Positions 34,915 through 43,289 of a stretch of DNA of 64,000 bases are shown here, piece by piece (position 1 is the stretch's first letter; every line of letters begins with the position of its first letter). The stretch covers positions 6,325 to 70,324 of the forward strand of contig CAYXKD010000005.1 of assembly GCA_964464625.1 (NCBI GenBank), given 5' to 3'. This DNA comes from JAAZIN01 sp964464625. Its GTDB lineage: Bacteria > Bacillota > Dethiobacteria > DTU022. The notes beneath the pieces were generated by a model, which saw nothing but the letters and a program-made list of their open reading frames with translations, did no database searches and was not told the origin of the DNA. The position numbers and the translations under genes were made by a program.

Positions 34915-35823
34915 ATGATAATGTCTAGGCAGAGGATCGTGAAGTTGCTTGTTTTTGCGGCCCTGGCGGGCCTGGCGGCTCTTTGTTTTTTGTTTTACGG
35001 CAACAATGCCATTGAGGTATCCCATTACCGCGTCGCGACGGCTAAGCTCCCCCGGGACCATGCCGGGCTGCGTCTCGTCCATATCAGCGACCTCCATGGA
35101 AAACAGTTTGGGCGACGAAACGAACGTCTGGCCCGGGCGATCCTCCGGCAGGAACCCGATCTCATTGTTGTCTCCGGGGATATGATCGACTCCCATGGGG
35201 ACGATGGCAGCGCTTTCATCAATCTGCTCCATGAATTGGGCAAGCGCTACCCGGTCTACTGCTCGCTTGGCAATCACGAGCAAATTGTCAGGGCAATGAG
35301 CGATACGGATCGCTATAATCACTTTGCCCAGCAGCTCCATGAGACCGGGGCGGTCCTGCTCGATAATGAGCGCAGCGCAATCGAAAAGAGCGGCATCACC
35401 TTTGGGCTCTACGGTCTTACCACGGAGCTGTACCATTACTCCCGCGCCGACATTTCCGACATCTGGGGAGGGGCGGAGCTGAAAACGCAATTTATTGCAG
35501 AACATCTCGGCTGGCCTCTAGACAACGAGTTTGCAATTCTGCTGGCGCATAACCCAAAATATTTTCCAGAATATGTGCGATGGAACCCCGACTTGATCTG
35601 TGCCGGGCATATTCACGGCGGGGTGGTGCGGCTGCCCCTACTGGGCGGGATTCTATCGCCTGATGTTACCTTTTTTCCGCCTTATTCCAGCGGCCTCTAC
35701 CGCTCGGGCAAAACAACCATGCATGTCAGTCGCGGTTTGGGTAACTCGGTTATTCCTTTTCGTCTCTTTAACCGCCCTGATCTCTCTGTAATCACGCTGG
35801 AGCCAACCGCCGCAAACCGATAA
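34915..35823 (+). CDS. Membrane-anchored metallophosphoesterase (YkuE/YaeI-like)
   Basis: The 302-residue protein has an N-terminal membrane helix (residues 7-27) followed by the calcineurin-like metallophosphoesterase motifs: HISDLHG, VVSGDMIDSH, LGNHEQ, LLAHNP and AGHIHGG. All metal ligands are present. YkuE-type enzymes act outside the membrane on lipid or wall-related phosphoesters. A long open frame on the opposite strand across the same DNA is a shadow. Confidence 0.9.
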   Translation: MIMSRQRIVKLLVFAALAGLAALCFLFYGNNAIEVSHYRVATAKLPRDHAGLRLVHISDLHGKQFGRRNERLARAILRQEPDLIVVSGDMIDSHGDDGSAFINLLHELGKRYPVYCSLGNHEQIVRAMSDTDRYNHFAQQLHETGAVLLDNERSAIEKSGITFGLYGLTTELYHYSRADISDIWGGAELKTQFIAEHLGWPLDNEFAILLAHNPKYFPEYVRWNPDLICAGHIHGGVVRLPLLGGILSPDVTFFPPYSSGLYRSGKTTMHVSRGLGNSVIPFRLFNRPDLSVITLEPTAANR

Positions 35824-35965
35824 AATAGCACTGATGGCAGTAACACTGGGGGTAATTTGGAGCGCCCTTGTCGTTTTCATTTGCGCATTTTTATACTAAC
35901 ATGTGCTTCATTGAACGGCCCGGTTTACGAATCGACTGGGTTAAAGACAAAGGACGGCGTTTAGA

Positions 35966-36706
35966 TTGAAAAACAGATGTTTTACAAAGCCATGGCCTTT
36001 AATCATCCCTAACTCCTTTTATCATGAACTGGTCCCGGCACAACTTGTACGCCGCCTGCACCGGTTTGGGGCGGAGGTAGAACTAAATGGAAAAGCAGAG
36101 CTGGTTCATATCCCCAATTCGGGGCGCCTGAAAGAACTTCTTTACCCCGGCAATGAGGTCGGGCTACATTTCGAGGGTCACCCGAAGCGAAAGACCCGCT
36201 ACACCCTCATCACCGCCCAGACCTCACGGGGATGGTGTTATATTGATTCCCGCCTGCCGAACCGCATTATGTTAAAACATTGGCCGGCGCTGCCGCCGCT
36301 TACGGGTTATGCCAAAGCTTCCCCGGAGGTTACCGCCGGCGCCAGTCGTTTTGATTTTGGGTTATGGGATAAGGAAGAGGAAGCACCGCTACCGGGGGCG
36401 TATGTGGAAGCGAAATGCGTTACCCTGGTGGAAGAAAAAACCGGCCTCTTTCCCGACGCACCCACGGCGCGAGGGCGCAAGCATCTGCAGGAGTTAACTG
36501 AATTGGCCCGGAAGGGGAAACAAGCTTTTGTTTTCTTCTTTCTCCAACATCCGGGGGGGAAAGCGTTGAGAGCCAACCGGGAAACGGATCCGGAATTTGC
36601 TGAACTGATGGCCCAGGCCCGTCTCCAGGGGGTCAAATTCTATGCTTACCGGGTCGCAGCAGCGCCAAAAACAATCATGCTTTATAGAGTGCCCATTTCC
36701 TTTTAG
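35966..36706 (+). CDS. sfsA: SfsA family protein
   Basis: The 246-residue protein has the SfsA signatures: HIPNSGRLKELL (OB-like N-terminal domain), ASRFDF, the PD-(D/E)XK-like core YVEAKCVTLVEE and FPDAPTARGRKHL, then AFVFFFLQ and DPEFAELM. The fold is a nuclease; E. coli SfsA was named for sugar fermentation stimulation, and DNA/RNA nuclease activity is annotated for the family. The start is TTG. The N-terminal ~15 residues are slightly longer than usual. Confidence 0.92.
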   Translation: MKNRCFTKPWPLIIPNSFYHELVPAQLVRRLHRFGAEVELNGKAELVHIPNSGRLKELLYPGNEVGLHFEGHPKRKTRYTLITAQTSRGWCYIDSRLPNRIMLKHWPALPPLTGYAKASPEVTAGASRFDFGLWDKEEEAPLPGAYVEAKCVTLVEEKTGLFPDAPTARGRKHLQELTELARKGKQAFVFFFLQHPGGKALRANRETDPEFAELMAQARLQGVKFYAYRVAAAPKTIMLYRVPISF

Positions 36707-36807
36707 TGAGAAATAACCGAACCACCTCCCCCCTTCCCATCTCTGACTAAAACTCCTGCGGAAGGCATCGTGGAATTTGGTTTGTCGTAAAGCAGGGATG
36801 ATTGATT

Positions 36808-37335
36808 TTATTTTTCATCATCTAAAAGCTGGATTTTGAAAATATCAGTAATACCGCCACGGTCTGTTATCAGAGTAATGGAAACCAGGTCGCCTTCGTC
36901 CAGATCGGAAAGACTGATCGGAGTATTACGCCATTCCAATTTTGTTGTTTCCCATAGATCGTACCTAAACTCACCGCGATAGCTTTCATCATTGAGCGCA
37001 ATACCTTCAACCAGTATGGTATTGTCGCCGACAGCCTTTACTTCTGCATAGAAAGCCTGAATATCGAAGGCCGATGTCTGCGCCAAGTCCTCCTCGTATT
37101 TATCATAGGCAGCCTTATACCCCACGAGGTAGCTTATTAATATCCCCACGATTAAAACCGCAATCGTCAGCACGATTGCAACTTGATGCGGCGGCGTCAT
37201 CGGGTCACGATTATCTGTGTTCGTTTCTAAAGCTTTATTGATCTTTCGTTTATACAATTGAAAATAGACCGCAACTGTGGCAGCCAGCAAAGCGGCAATC
37301 GCTAAAACCAGAAGAAAATAAATCGGGAAACCCAT
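36808..37335 (-). CDS. Two-helix membrane protein, unknown
   Basis: The 175-residue protein has two membrane helices (about 5-27 and 50-72), a short loop between them, and a C-terminal ~95-residue soluble beta-rich domain (AVGDNTILVEGIALND, SLSDLDEGDLVSITLI) that may resemble an OB- or SH3-like barrel. I do not recognise the family. It starts 11 bases after the LytTR gene and is likely cotranscribed with it. Confidence 0.65.
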   Translation of the reverse strand: MGFPIYFLLVLAIAALLAATVAVYFQLYKRKINKALETNTDNRDPMTPPHQVAIVLTIAVLIVGILISYLVGYKAAYDKYEEDLAQTSAFDIQAFYAEVKAVGDNTILVEGIALNDESYRGEFRYDLWETTKLEWRNTPISLSDLDEGDLVSITLITDRGGITDIFKIQLLDDEK

Positions 37336-37346
37336 TCTATCCCCTC

Positions 37347-37799
37347 CTATATCCCAAAATATTCCTTGAAGATGTAATAATAACTTCTCGTTACATCAAC
37401 TTTGCGACCGTTCGCCATGGTCAGGATAAATTTCATGGAAAGGGTCGGGGCAATTTGTTTTACCTTATCCCTGCCAATCACAACAGAATTGCTAACCCGC
37501 AGGAATCGATCCGGGTCAAGCAAATTGTTGATTTTATACAAGCGGTCAAAGGCTTGATAGGTTTTATTTTGTGTATGTACTTCAACGGTATGACCAAAAG
37601 TTTCGATGAAAACAATTTCGGAAACGGGCAACAGAACACGCTCATTTGAAAGGATCTCTTTCACAAGCAAATTATCAACAAATTTGTTACGTTCACTCAA
37701 CACCAGATCCGCACTGTCATCTATTTCGATCCCGCGTTCAAGGAGAGCCGCTTTTATTTCCTCGTATCGCTCATTGCTGACAGCTAATTTAAGTTTCAA
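37347..37799 (-). CDS. LytTR-domain transcriptional regulator
   Basis: About 150 residues. The N-terminal ~50 residues are an independent helical segment (KLAVSNERYEEIKAALLERGIEIDD) and the rest is a LytTR DNA-binding domain (VLLPVSEIVFIETFGHTVEVHT, YKINNLLDPDRFLRVSNSVVIGRDKVKQI, YYYIFKEYFG). There is no receiver domain, so it is a stand-alone regulator of the type often paired with a small membrane protein. I place the start at TTG 37799 behind AAAGGTGTGA; the longer frame to 37907 has no support. Confidence 0.85.
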   Translation of the reverse strand: MKLKLAVSNERYEEIKAALLERGIEIDDSADLVLSERNKFVDNLLVKEILSNERVLLPVSEIVFIETFGHTVEVHTQNKTYQAFDRLYKINNLLDPDRFLRVSNSVVIGRDKVKQIAPTLSMKFILTMANGRKVDVTRSYYYIFKEYFGI

Positions 37800-37939
37800 A
37801 ACGGTCACACCTTTTTGTTCTAGCGCATGATCAGTATATCGACGAGGTCTCTCTTTTTCAATGCAACCGGAACACTTTACAGATCTGGACCCATAGATTG
37901 CAGTCATTTTACCCTTCAGTGCGTTTTCTCTGATATTTC

Positions 37940-38564
37940 GCGAGGCTTTGCTCCAATTGCCTCAACCAATAAAATTGTGGACACCATAAATAGACAGCGG
38001 CTTTCTGCTCTACCCGGAAAAACATATGCTTATGAAGCAGAATTAAGTGGAGACTTGGATGAATGCATCAAATATACAAATCGAACTCTGAAATTAAAAA
38101 TCGGAGCCCAGGTCATGCTTTTGCGCAATAACTGGAAAAACGGCAGATTAATCTGGGTTAATGGGACTTTGGCCAAGGTGGCCAAACTTTCGGATAATGA
38201 AATCCAGGTCTCGTTAAACGGGAAGACTCATGGAGTTGAGCCGGTAACATGGGAGACCCGCAAACACAAATACAACGAAAAAAGCGGGAAAATCGTTACT
38301 GAGACAGTGGCGAGATTTAAACAGTTCCCGTTATGTCTCGCCTGGGCGATGACGATACATAAATCACAGGGAAAAATTTTTCAGTATTTGATTGTTGATT
38401 TTGGCAGGAGGGCGTTTGCCCATGGGCAAGCTTATGTTGCTCTGAGCAGATGCGAATCACTAAATGGGCTTTACCTTGTGAGACCGCTTGAAAGCAGTGA
38501 CATAATTGTAAATCCTGATGTTTTGGCTTTTATGCAGGCAACTGATATTAATTGCGAAGATTAG
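37940..38564 (+). pseudogene. C-terminal half of a PIF1/RecD-like helicase
   Basis: From about 37940 the plus strand encodes the C-terminal part of a PIF1-family SF1B helicase: A-TNKIVDTINRQRL, IGAQVMLLRNN, WVNGTLAKV, and the motif V/VI region MTIHKSQGKIF, GQAYVALSRCESLNGLYLV. Walker A and B motifs are missing and no similarity to the family precedes this point; the open frame to 37827 is not homologous sequence. A 5' truncated gene. Confidence 0.75.
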
Positions 38565-38805
38565 ATGTTCCTAAAGCCCGTTGAGGGGGCAATTTTGCGA
38601 GCAAATTCCATGAGAAATACAAGTAAAGGCGGTTCCCAAGGTAATCGGCTGTGCTCCCACGGCGATGCCGTCCCCGTGCGTGATCAGGATATACCAAGCG
38701 CTTTGCATGGAGCACCTTGCTGTAAGCGGCAAAGGAACTCGTGGGTCAAATTTATCTTTTGTTCGCCTCGATATCCCCCCGGGGCATTCCTGAGTTACGT
38801 AGGCG

Positions 38806-39756
38806 CTAGCGCATAAAGGGGATCAGGCGGCCATATCCCTCCGCCTCCATCATTTCCAGAGGAACAAAACGCAGTGCAGCGCTGTTAATGCAGTAACGCC
38901 GGCCCCCTTTTTCTTTCGGACCGTCATCAAAAAGGTGCCCTAAATGGGAATCACCCGACCGGCTGCGCACTTCGGTGCGAATCCTCCCGTGACTCCGGTC
39001 TTCCTTCTCAACAATAACGCTTTCTTCCAGGGGGCGAGTGAAACTGGGCCAACCGCACCCGGCCTCGTACTTATCCGAAGAGAGGAAAAGAGGTTCCCCG
39101 GTGACGATATCCACGTAGAGACCGCGTTTGTGGTGATCCCAGTAGGCATTAGCGAAAGGCGGTTCGGTGGCTCCCTGCTGGGTCACCCGGTACTGTAGTT
39201 CTGAAAGCATCTTCTTTAGCTCCCCGGGCGCTGGTTTATGGTACATCGGGGAGCCGGTTGTCGTTCTTTTTACCGGCAAAGATGAAAGATCAACATGGCA
39301 GTAACCGCCCGGGTTTTTTTCAAGGTACTGCTGATGGTATTCTTCCGCCTGGTGAAAGTGTTCGAGCGGCTTAACCTCGGTGACCACCGGTTTCCGGTGT
39401 TTTTCCTGTTCCAATTTAATGGCGGCACGGACAATTTCCAGATCGGCCGGATCGCGGTAATAAACCCCGCTCCGGTACTGCGTCCCCCGATCATTGCCCT
39501 GCCTGTTTTTACTGGTGGGATCAATAATTTTAAAGAAGTATTCCAACAAGGTCTGCAAAGTAATCACCGCCGGATTGTAGGTGATCTGCACCGTTTCGGC
39601 ATGGCCGGTGGATGCAATCTCCTCGTAGATAGGAGAGGCGCCCCTGCCGTTGGCATAGCCCACCCTGGTCTGCAGCACCCCATCAAGATTGCTGAAATAG
39701 GCTTCGACCCCCCAGAAACACCCTCCAGCCAGCCAGATCATTCGCGGTCCGTTCAA
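38806..39756 (-). CDS. msrAB: Bifunctional peptide methionine sulfoxide reductase MsrA/MsrB
   Basis: The 316-residue protein fuses MsrA (catalytic Cys in AGGCFWGVEAYF near residue 13, GYANG, HAETVQ, QYLEKNPGGYC) with MsrB (GWPSF, HLGHLFDDGP, RYCINSAALRF with the catalytic Cys). It repairs both stereoisomers of methionine sulfoxide. The MsrB part lacks the usual CxxC zinc pairs. The start may be the TTG used here or the ATG at codon 6. No signal peptide is visible, so it is cytoplasmic. The gene is monocistronic. Confidence 0.92.
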   Translation of the reverse strand: MNGPRMIWLAGGCFWGVEAYFSNLDGVLQTRVGYANGRGASPIYEEIASTGHAETVQITYNPAVITLQTLLEYFFKIIDPTSKNRQGNDRGTQYRSGVYYRDPADLEIVRAAIKLEQEKHRKPVVTEVKPLEHFHQAEEYHQQYLEKNPGGYCHVDLSSLPVKRTTTGSPMYHKPAPGELKKMLSELQYRVTQQGATEPPFANAYWDHHKRGLYVDIVTGEPLFLSSDKYEAGCGWPSFTRPLEESVIVEKEDRSHGRIRTEVRSRSGDSHLGHLFDDGPKEKGGRRYCINSAALRFVPLEMMEAEGYGRLIPFMR

Positions 39757-40032
39757 ATGCTGTTGCCGCCCCCGATCCCTGTGATCCGGATATGCCCATA
39801 TCCTTCGTGATCCGGTACTTTTTGCCCACTGCTCACTTTAGCTAAATTAAAAGACAGGACAACACCGGGAGTTAGCGTCTTTCCCAGTCCGAGCCCCTCA
39901 CCTCCTCTCTCCTCCCGCTCCCGGAAAGAACAGAGGCATTAGAAAAAACGGGCCTGCCAGATCTCCCGCCCCAAACCCACTTCCCTTCAGCTAGACTTCC
40001 CCGTTCCACGGGCGATAAACCAGATCGGTCCC

Positions 40033-43000
40033 CTACGTAACATCTACCGTGCAGATGGAGGTAAACCCCCCATCGGCGGTCGTTACCGTGATCTTGGCTG
40101 TACCGACCGTAACAGCGGAAACCAGTCCGTCAGATGATACGGTCGCCACAGACGTATCGCTGGAACTCCAGAATACATCCCTGTTCGCGGCATTGGCGGG
40201 TATAACCGTGGCCATGAGCTGTTCTGTTGCCCCCGCTTCCAACTCCAGGCAATCAGTGTTGATGGTTACACCGGTTACAACAATCACTGCCATACCACTA
40301 CTGACAGTTATTGTTACAGAATCACCGGCACTTGCACCTGTCCCACCCACAGGGTTTTGTGACATTACTTTCCCTTTTGGAACTGTACTGCTCTCTTGCT
40401 CATTAACAATAACTTGCAAACCCACGTTTTGGATAGCACCTTCCGCGTCTGACTGATCAAATCCCATTACGTTTGGAACGACCGTTCCGCTACTGACATA
40501 AAGCATTATTTGGGTTTGTTTGTCGACATATTCAAACACAAGCGTCTGTTCAAATACTATTCCCTCCGGAATGGCGCTACTTTGATCATATTTTACCGTT
40601 GGTTTTAAATCCCGTGATAAAAGCAAGCTCTTTGCCTCATTTTCAGTTTTGCCAACCACGTTGGGCACCTGGATTCCAAGACTTACGTTAATGGTAACCT
40701 TTGAACCGCGTGGGGCAGTTGCCAATGCTAAAGGCTCCTGGGAAACAACTTTACCTTTTCCTGTCGTCGTGCTTTCTTCATATTGAACATGGACAACAAA
40801 ACCCTTGCTTTCTAAATAAAACCTAGCATCATCCTCTGTCTTATTTGTAACTTCAGGTACAATAATAGATTCTGGGGTACCTTTGCTGACGGTAATGACA
40901 ACCTCACTGCCTGTTTCCAGTTCGCCAGCGGTTGGATTCTGGGAGAGCACGAAACCCTGTGGCACCGTGTTACTGTATTCTTCATTAACCCTGGCAGTTA
41001 AACAGGCCTGCCTGATGATCTGTTCTGCAATAATTCTGGAATGCCTTGTAACATCAGGCACCCTTCTCAGGATTTTTCCGATTGATACAAGCAATTCAAC
41101 ATTTGTTTTACCGGTGATCACTGTACCCGCCCTGGGGCTTTGTGAGACTACACTTCCTTGGGGAAAATCATCCTTGCGGGTTTCCTTGTAAACAATATTT
41201 GTAATGCCGTTTTTGTTTAATTCTGCTACCGCCTCGGCTTTGGTTTTCCTTTCCACATTGGGCATTTGAAACCCCCTCGGCCCCTGGCTGATTCTAAGCA
41301 AAACCGGGCTATCGAATTCAACCTTTGTTCCTCCGGATGGATCTTGCGAAATCACATGCCCCTTGATCACATTCTCATCAGTTACTTCAGTGACATTGAT
41401 TTTAAATCTTGACTCACCGCCCAATTTAAGTGTTTCCATTGCCTTTGCAAGGGGCCGAAACTGGACATCGGGCATCATCACGTAATGGACACCCTGTGAA
41501 AGGGTAAACTTGAAGGACTTGTCTGTCATCTCCTGGGTGCCGGCCTTGAGATTTTGTGACATGATATGCCCGGCGGGAATGGTCTTGCTATAATCCTTGC
41601 TAACCTTTGCATCTATCCCGAACGGCTTCCCAGCAATATTGCCGGCCCTGGCCAGTGCCATGATCCTATCTGCGGCCTCAGCCAACGTTAACCCTACCAG
41701 ATTGGGAACAGTTTCAATATACGCCACCCCTTTAATGATCTCGCCACTTGATACTTTGAGCGTTATCGTCGCACCAACAGCCACCTCGGTATTTGCCTTG
41801 ATATCCTGGGAAAAAACGATTCCCTCTGATCTGTAAAGGCTTGGAGTTTTTTCAGCACTTACCACAAACCCGAGGGACTCAAGCATTTTCCTTGCATCTT
41901 GAATTGTTTCACCCTCGACCAGTGGGACCAATTCCATTTCCTGCCCACCACTAACAGTCACCGATACGACAGTATTGGTATCAACTACTGTTCCTGCCTT
42001 GATATCCTGCAACAAAATATAATCAGCTGGAACTTCCCCCGAATATTGTTTATCGTGAATCAATAGCTGAAGGCCGGCGTCTGACAGGGCAGTTTCTGCC
42101 ATGGTCAAATTCTGACCGATCACCGACGGAACGCGGCACATCCCGTCAGGCAAGGGAGCGGGACTAGAGGTTCCGAACAAATCTGCCCCCATAGCCAATA
42201 AGGTGAAAATGAAAACCAGGGCAACCGCTGAAACTGCTATTGTTCCTTTCTTGAGTTTGCCGTCATTGACAGCATCAATTTGATTCCTACGCCGGAAGAC
42301 CTTTGTGTCCGAGGTCAATTCTCGGGCAAGAGAATCGGTGTCTGAAGTCCTGTCCTCAATACGCACATTGAGTGCGTTCATGATTGCTGCTGCCTGATTG
42401 GCTGGTATACCACGCAGTGGTTTGATGATATCCCGTTTGTGATGCTCATAGGAGATCCTTCGCTCGAATGCGTCCGGGGGGGGGACGCCGGTAACCATGT
42501 GGTACAACACCGCCCCAAGCGAATAGACATCAGTATATGGACCTTGATCACTGCGGCTGCGGTATTGTTCTTCCGCAGAATAACCTGTATTGACAACCAC
42601 CGACATACTGCGGCTATGTGATGTGGTGGCAGTGCGGTAAGCGGCAAAATTGATCAGTTTGCCCCTGCCCCCGGTGGTTATAATTATATTCTTGGGGCAG
42701 ATATCACTATGAATCATGCCCTGACTATGTACCATTTTCAGGGAATGAATAATCGGCAATATCAAGCTGACAGCCTCATCAGGAGGCAGGCTTATTTCAT
42801 GTTCCAGTTTATGAGCCAGTGTTTCTCCTTCAAGAAACTCTGACACGATATAGGCAGTGTTGTTGAAATTAAAATTGTCCAAAACCTGGACCACCCCGCT
42901 GCCGGGGGGGAGTTGACGCAGTTTTTCGGCTTCTTCGGTAAATTTAACCAAACCATCGTGGAATTGCTTCTGTTTCTTGCCTTCGGAGAACATGGTTACG

Positions 43001-43266
43001 GCATCCTTCCTCGGCACCCGCGTTGCGAATTCACTGGGTAAATATTCTTTTATCGACACCTTGTGGTTTGAATTTCTGTCCCAACCGATATAGGTTGACC
43101 CGAATGCACCCGATTCCAGGACCTTCCCGATCATGTATCGTTCTTTAATCACTCTTCCAATGGGCAGATGATTACCCTCTTCAACAGGATCACTACCCGA
43201 GTAACCACACTTTGGGCACCTGTCATCTTCCCCGTATGGCTCCATGCAACTATTGCAGAAATTCAT
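40033..43266 (-). CDS. Membrane kinase-like protein with zinc ribbon, nine PASTA repeats and Ig-like domain
   Basis: 1077 residues in order: zinc ribbon (Cys 4, 7, 17, 20), protein kinase domain (~40-320), one membrane helix (~340-362), nine PASTA repeats (~377-995, each ending in a VSxG/SQG-like turn) and a C-terminal Big_2 Ig-like domain (~1000-1077). The kinase has a glycine-rich loop (ESGAFGSTY) and a VSIKEYLP lysine, but the catalytic HRD is HSD and the DFG motif is N-F-A at 206-208, so the Mg-binding Asp is lost. It is probably a pseudokinase or a very weak kinase. PASTA domains bind peptidoglycan fragments in PrkC/PknB-type kinases. It is the last gene of the 11-gene operon, 23 bases after the other kinase. 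Confidence 0.9.
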   Translation of the reverse strand: MNFCNSCMEPYGEDDRCPKCGYSGSDPVEEGNHLPIGRVIKERYMIGKVLESGAFGSTYIGWDRNSNHKVSIKEYLPSEFATRVPRKDAVTMFSEGKKQKQFHDGLVKFTEEAEKLRQLPPGSGVVQVLDNFNFNNTAYIVSEFLEGETLAHKLEHEISLPPDEAVSLILPIIHSLKMVHSQGMIHSDICPKNIIITTGGRGKLINFAAYRTATTSHSRSMSVVVNTGYSAEEQYRSRSDQGPYTDVYSLGAVLYHMVTGVPPPDAFERRISYEHHKRDIIKPLRGIPANQAAAIMNALNVRIEDRTSDTDSLARELTSDTKVFRRRNQIDAVNDGKLKKGTIAVSAVALVFIFTLLAMGADLFGTSSPAPLPDGMCRVPSVIGQNLTMAETALSDAGLQLLIHDKQYSGEVPADYILLQDIKAGTVVDTNTVVSVTVSGGQEMELVPLVEGETIQDARKMLESLGFVVSAEKTPSLYRSEGIVFSQDIKANTEVAVGATITLKVSSGEIIKGVAYIETVPNLVGLTLAEAADRIMALARAGNIAGKPFGIDAKVSKDYSKTIPAGHIMSQNLKAGTQEMTDKSFKFTLSQGVHYVMMPDVQFRPLAKAMETLKLGGESRFKINVTEVTDENVIKGHVISQDPSGGTKVEFDSPVLLRISQGPRGFQMPNVERKTKAEAVAELNKNGITNIVYKETRKDDFPQGSVVSQSPRAGTVITGKTNVELLVSIGKILRRVPDVTRHSRIIAEQIIRQACLTARVNEEYSNTVPQGFVLSQNPTAGELETGSEVVITVSKGTPESIIVPEVTNKTEDDARFYLESKGFVVHVQYEESTTTGKGKVVSQEPLALATAPRGSKVTINVSLGIQVPNVVGKTENEAKSLLLSRDLKPTVKYDQSSAIPEGIVFEQTLVFEYVDKQTQIMLYVSSGTVVPNVMGFDQSDAEGAIQNVGLQVIVNEQESSTVPKGKVMSQNPVGGTGASAGDSVTITVSSGMAVIVVTGVTINTDCLELEAGATEQLMATVIPANAANRDVFWSSSDTSVATVSSDGLVSAVTVGTAKITVTTADGGFTSICTVDVT

Positions 43267-43289
43267 CAGGGCTCATCCCCCAAACCACC

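Noticed and set aside
34663..35505. Long minus-strand open frame of 280 codons
   Set aside because: It lies entirely across the metallophosphoesterase gene, whose motifs are complete on the plus strand; the minus translation has no family features.
38565..38805. Possible coding remnant between the PIF1 fragment and MsrAB
   Set aside because: The 83-codon frame shows no motif, and its neighbouring frames are closed; nothing supports a gene.
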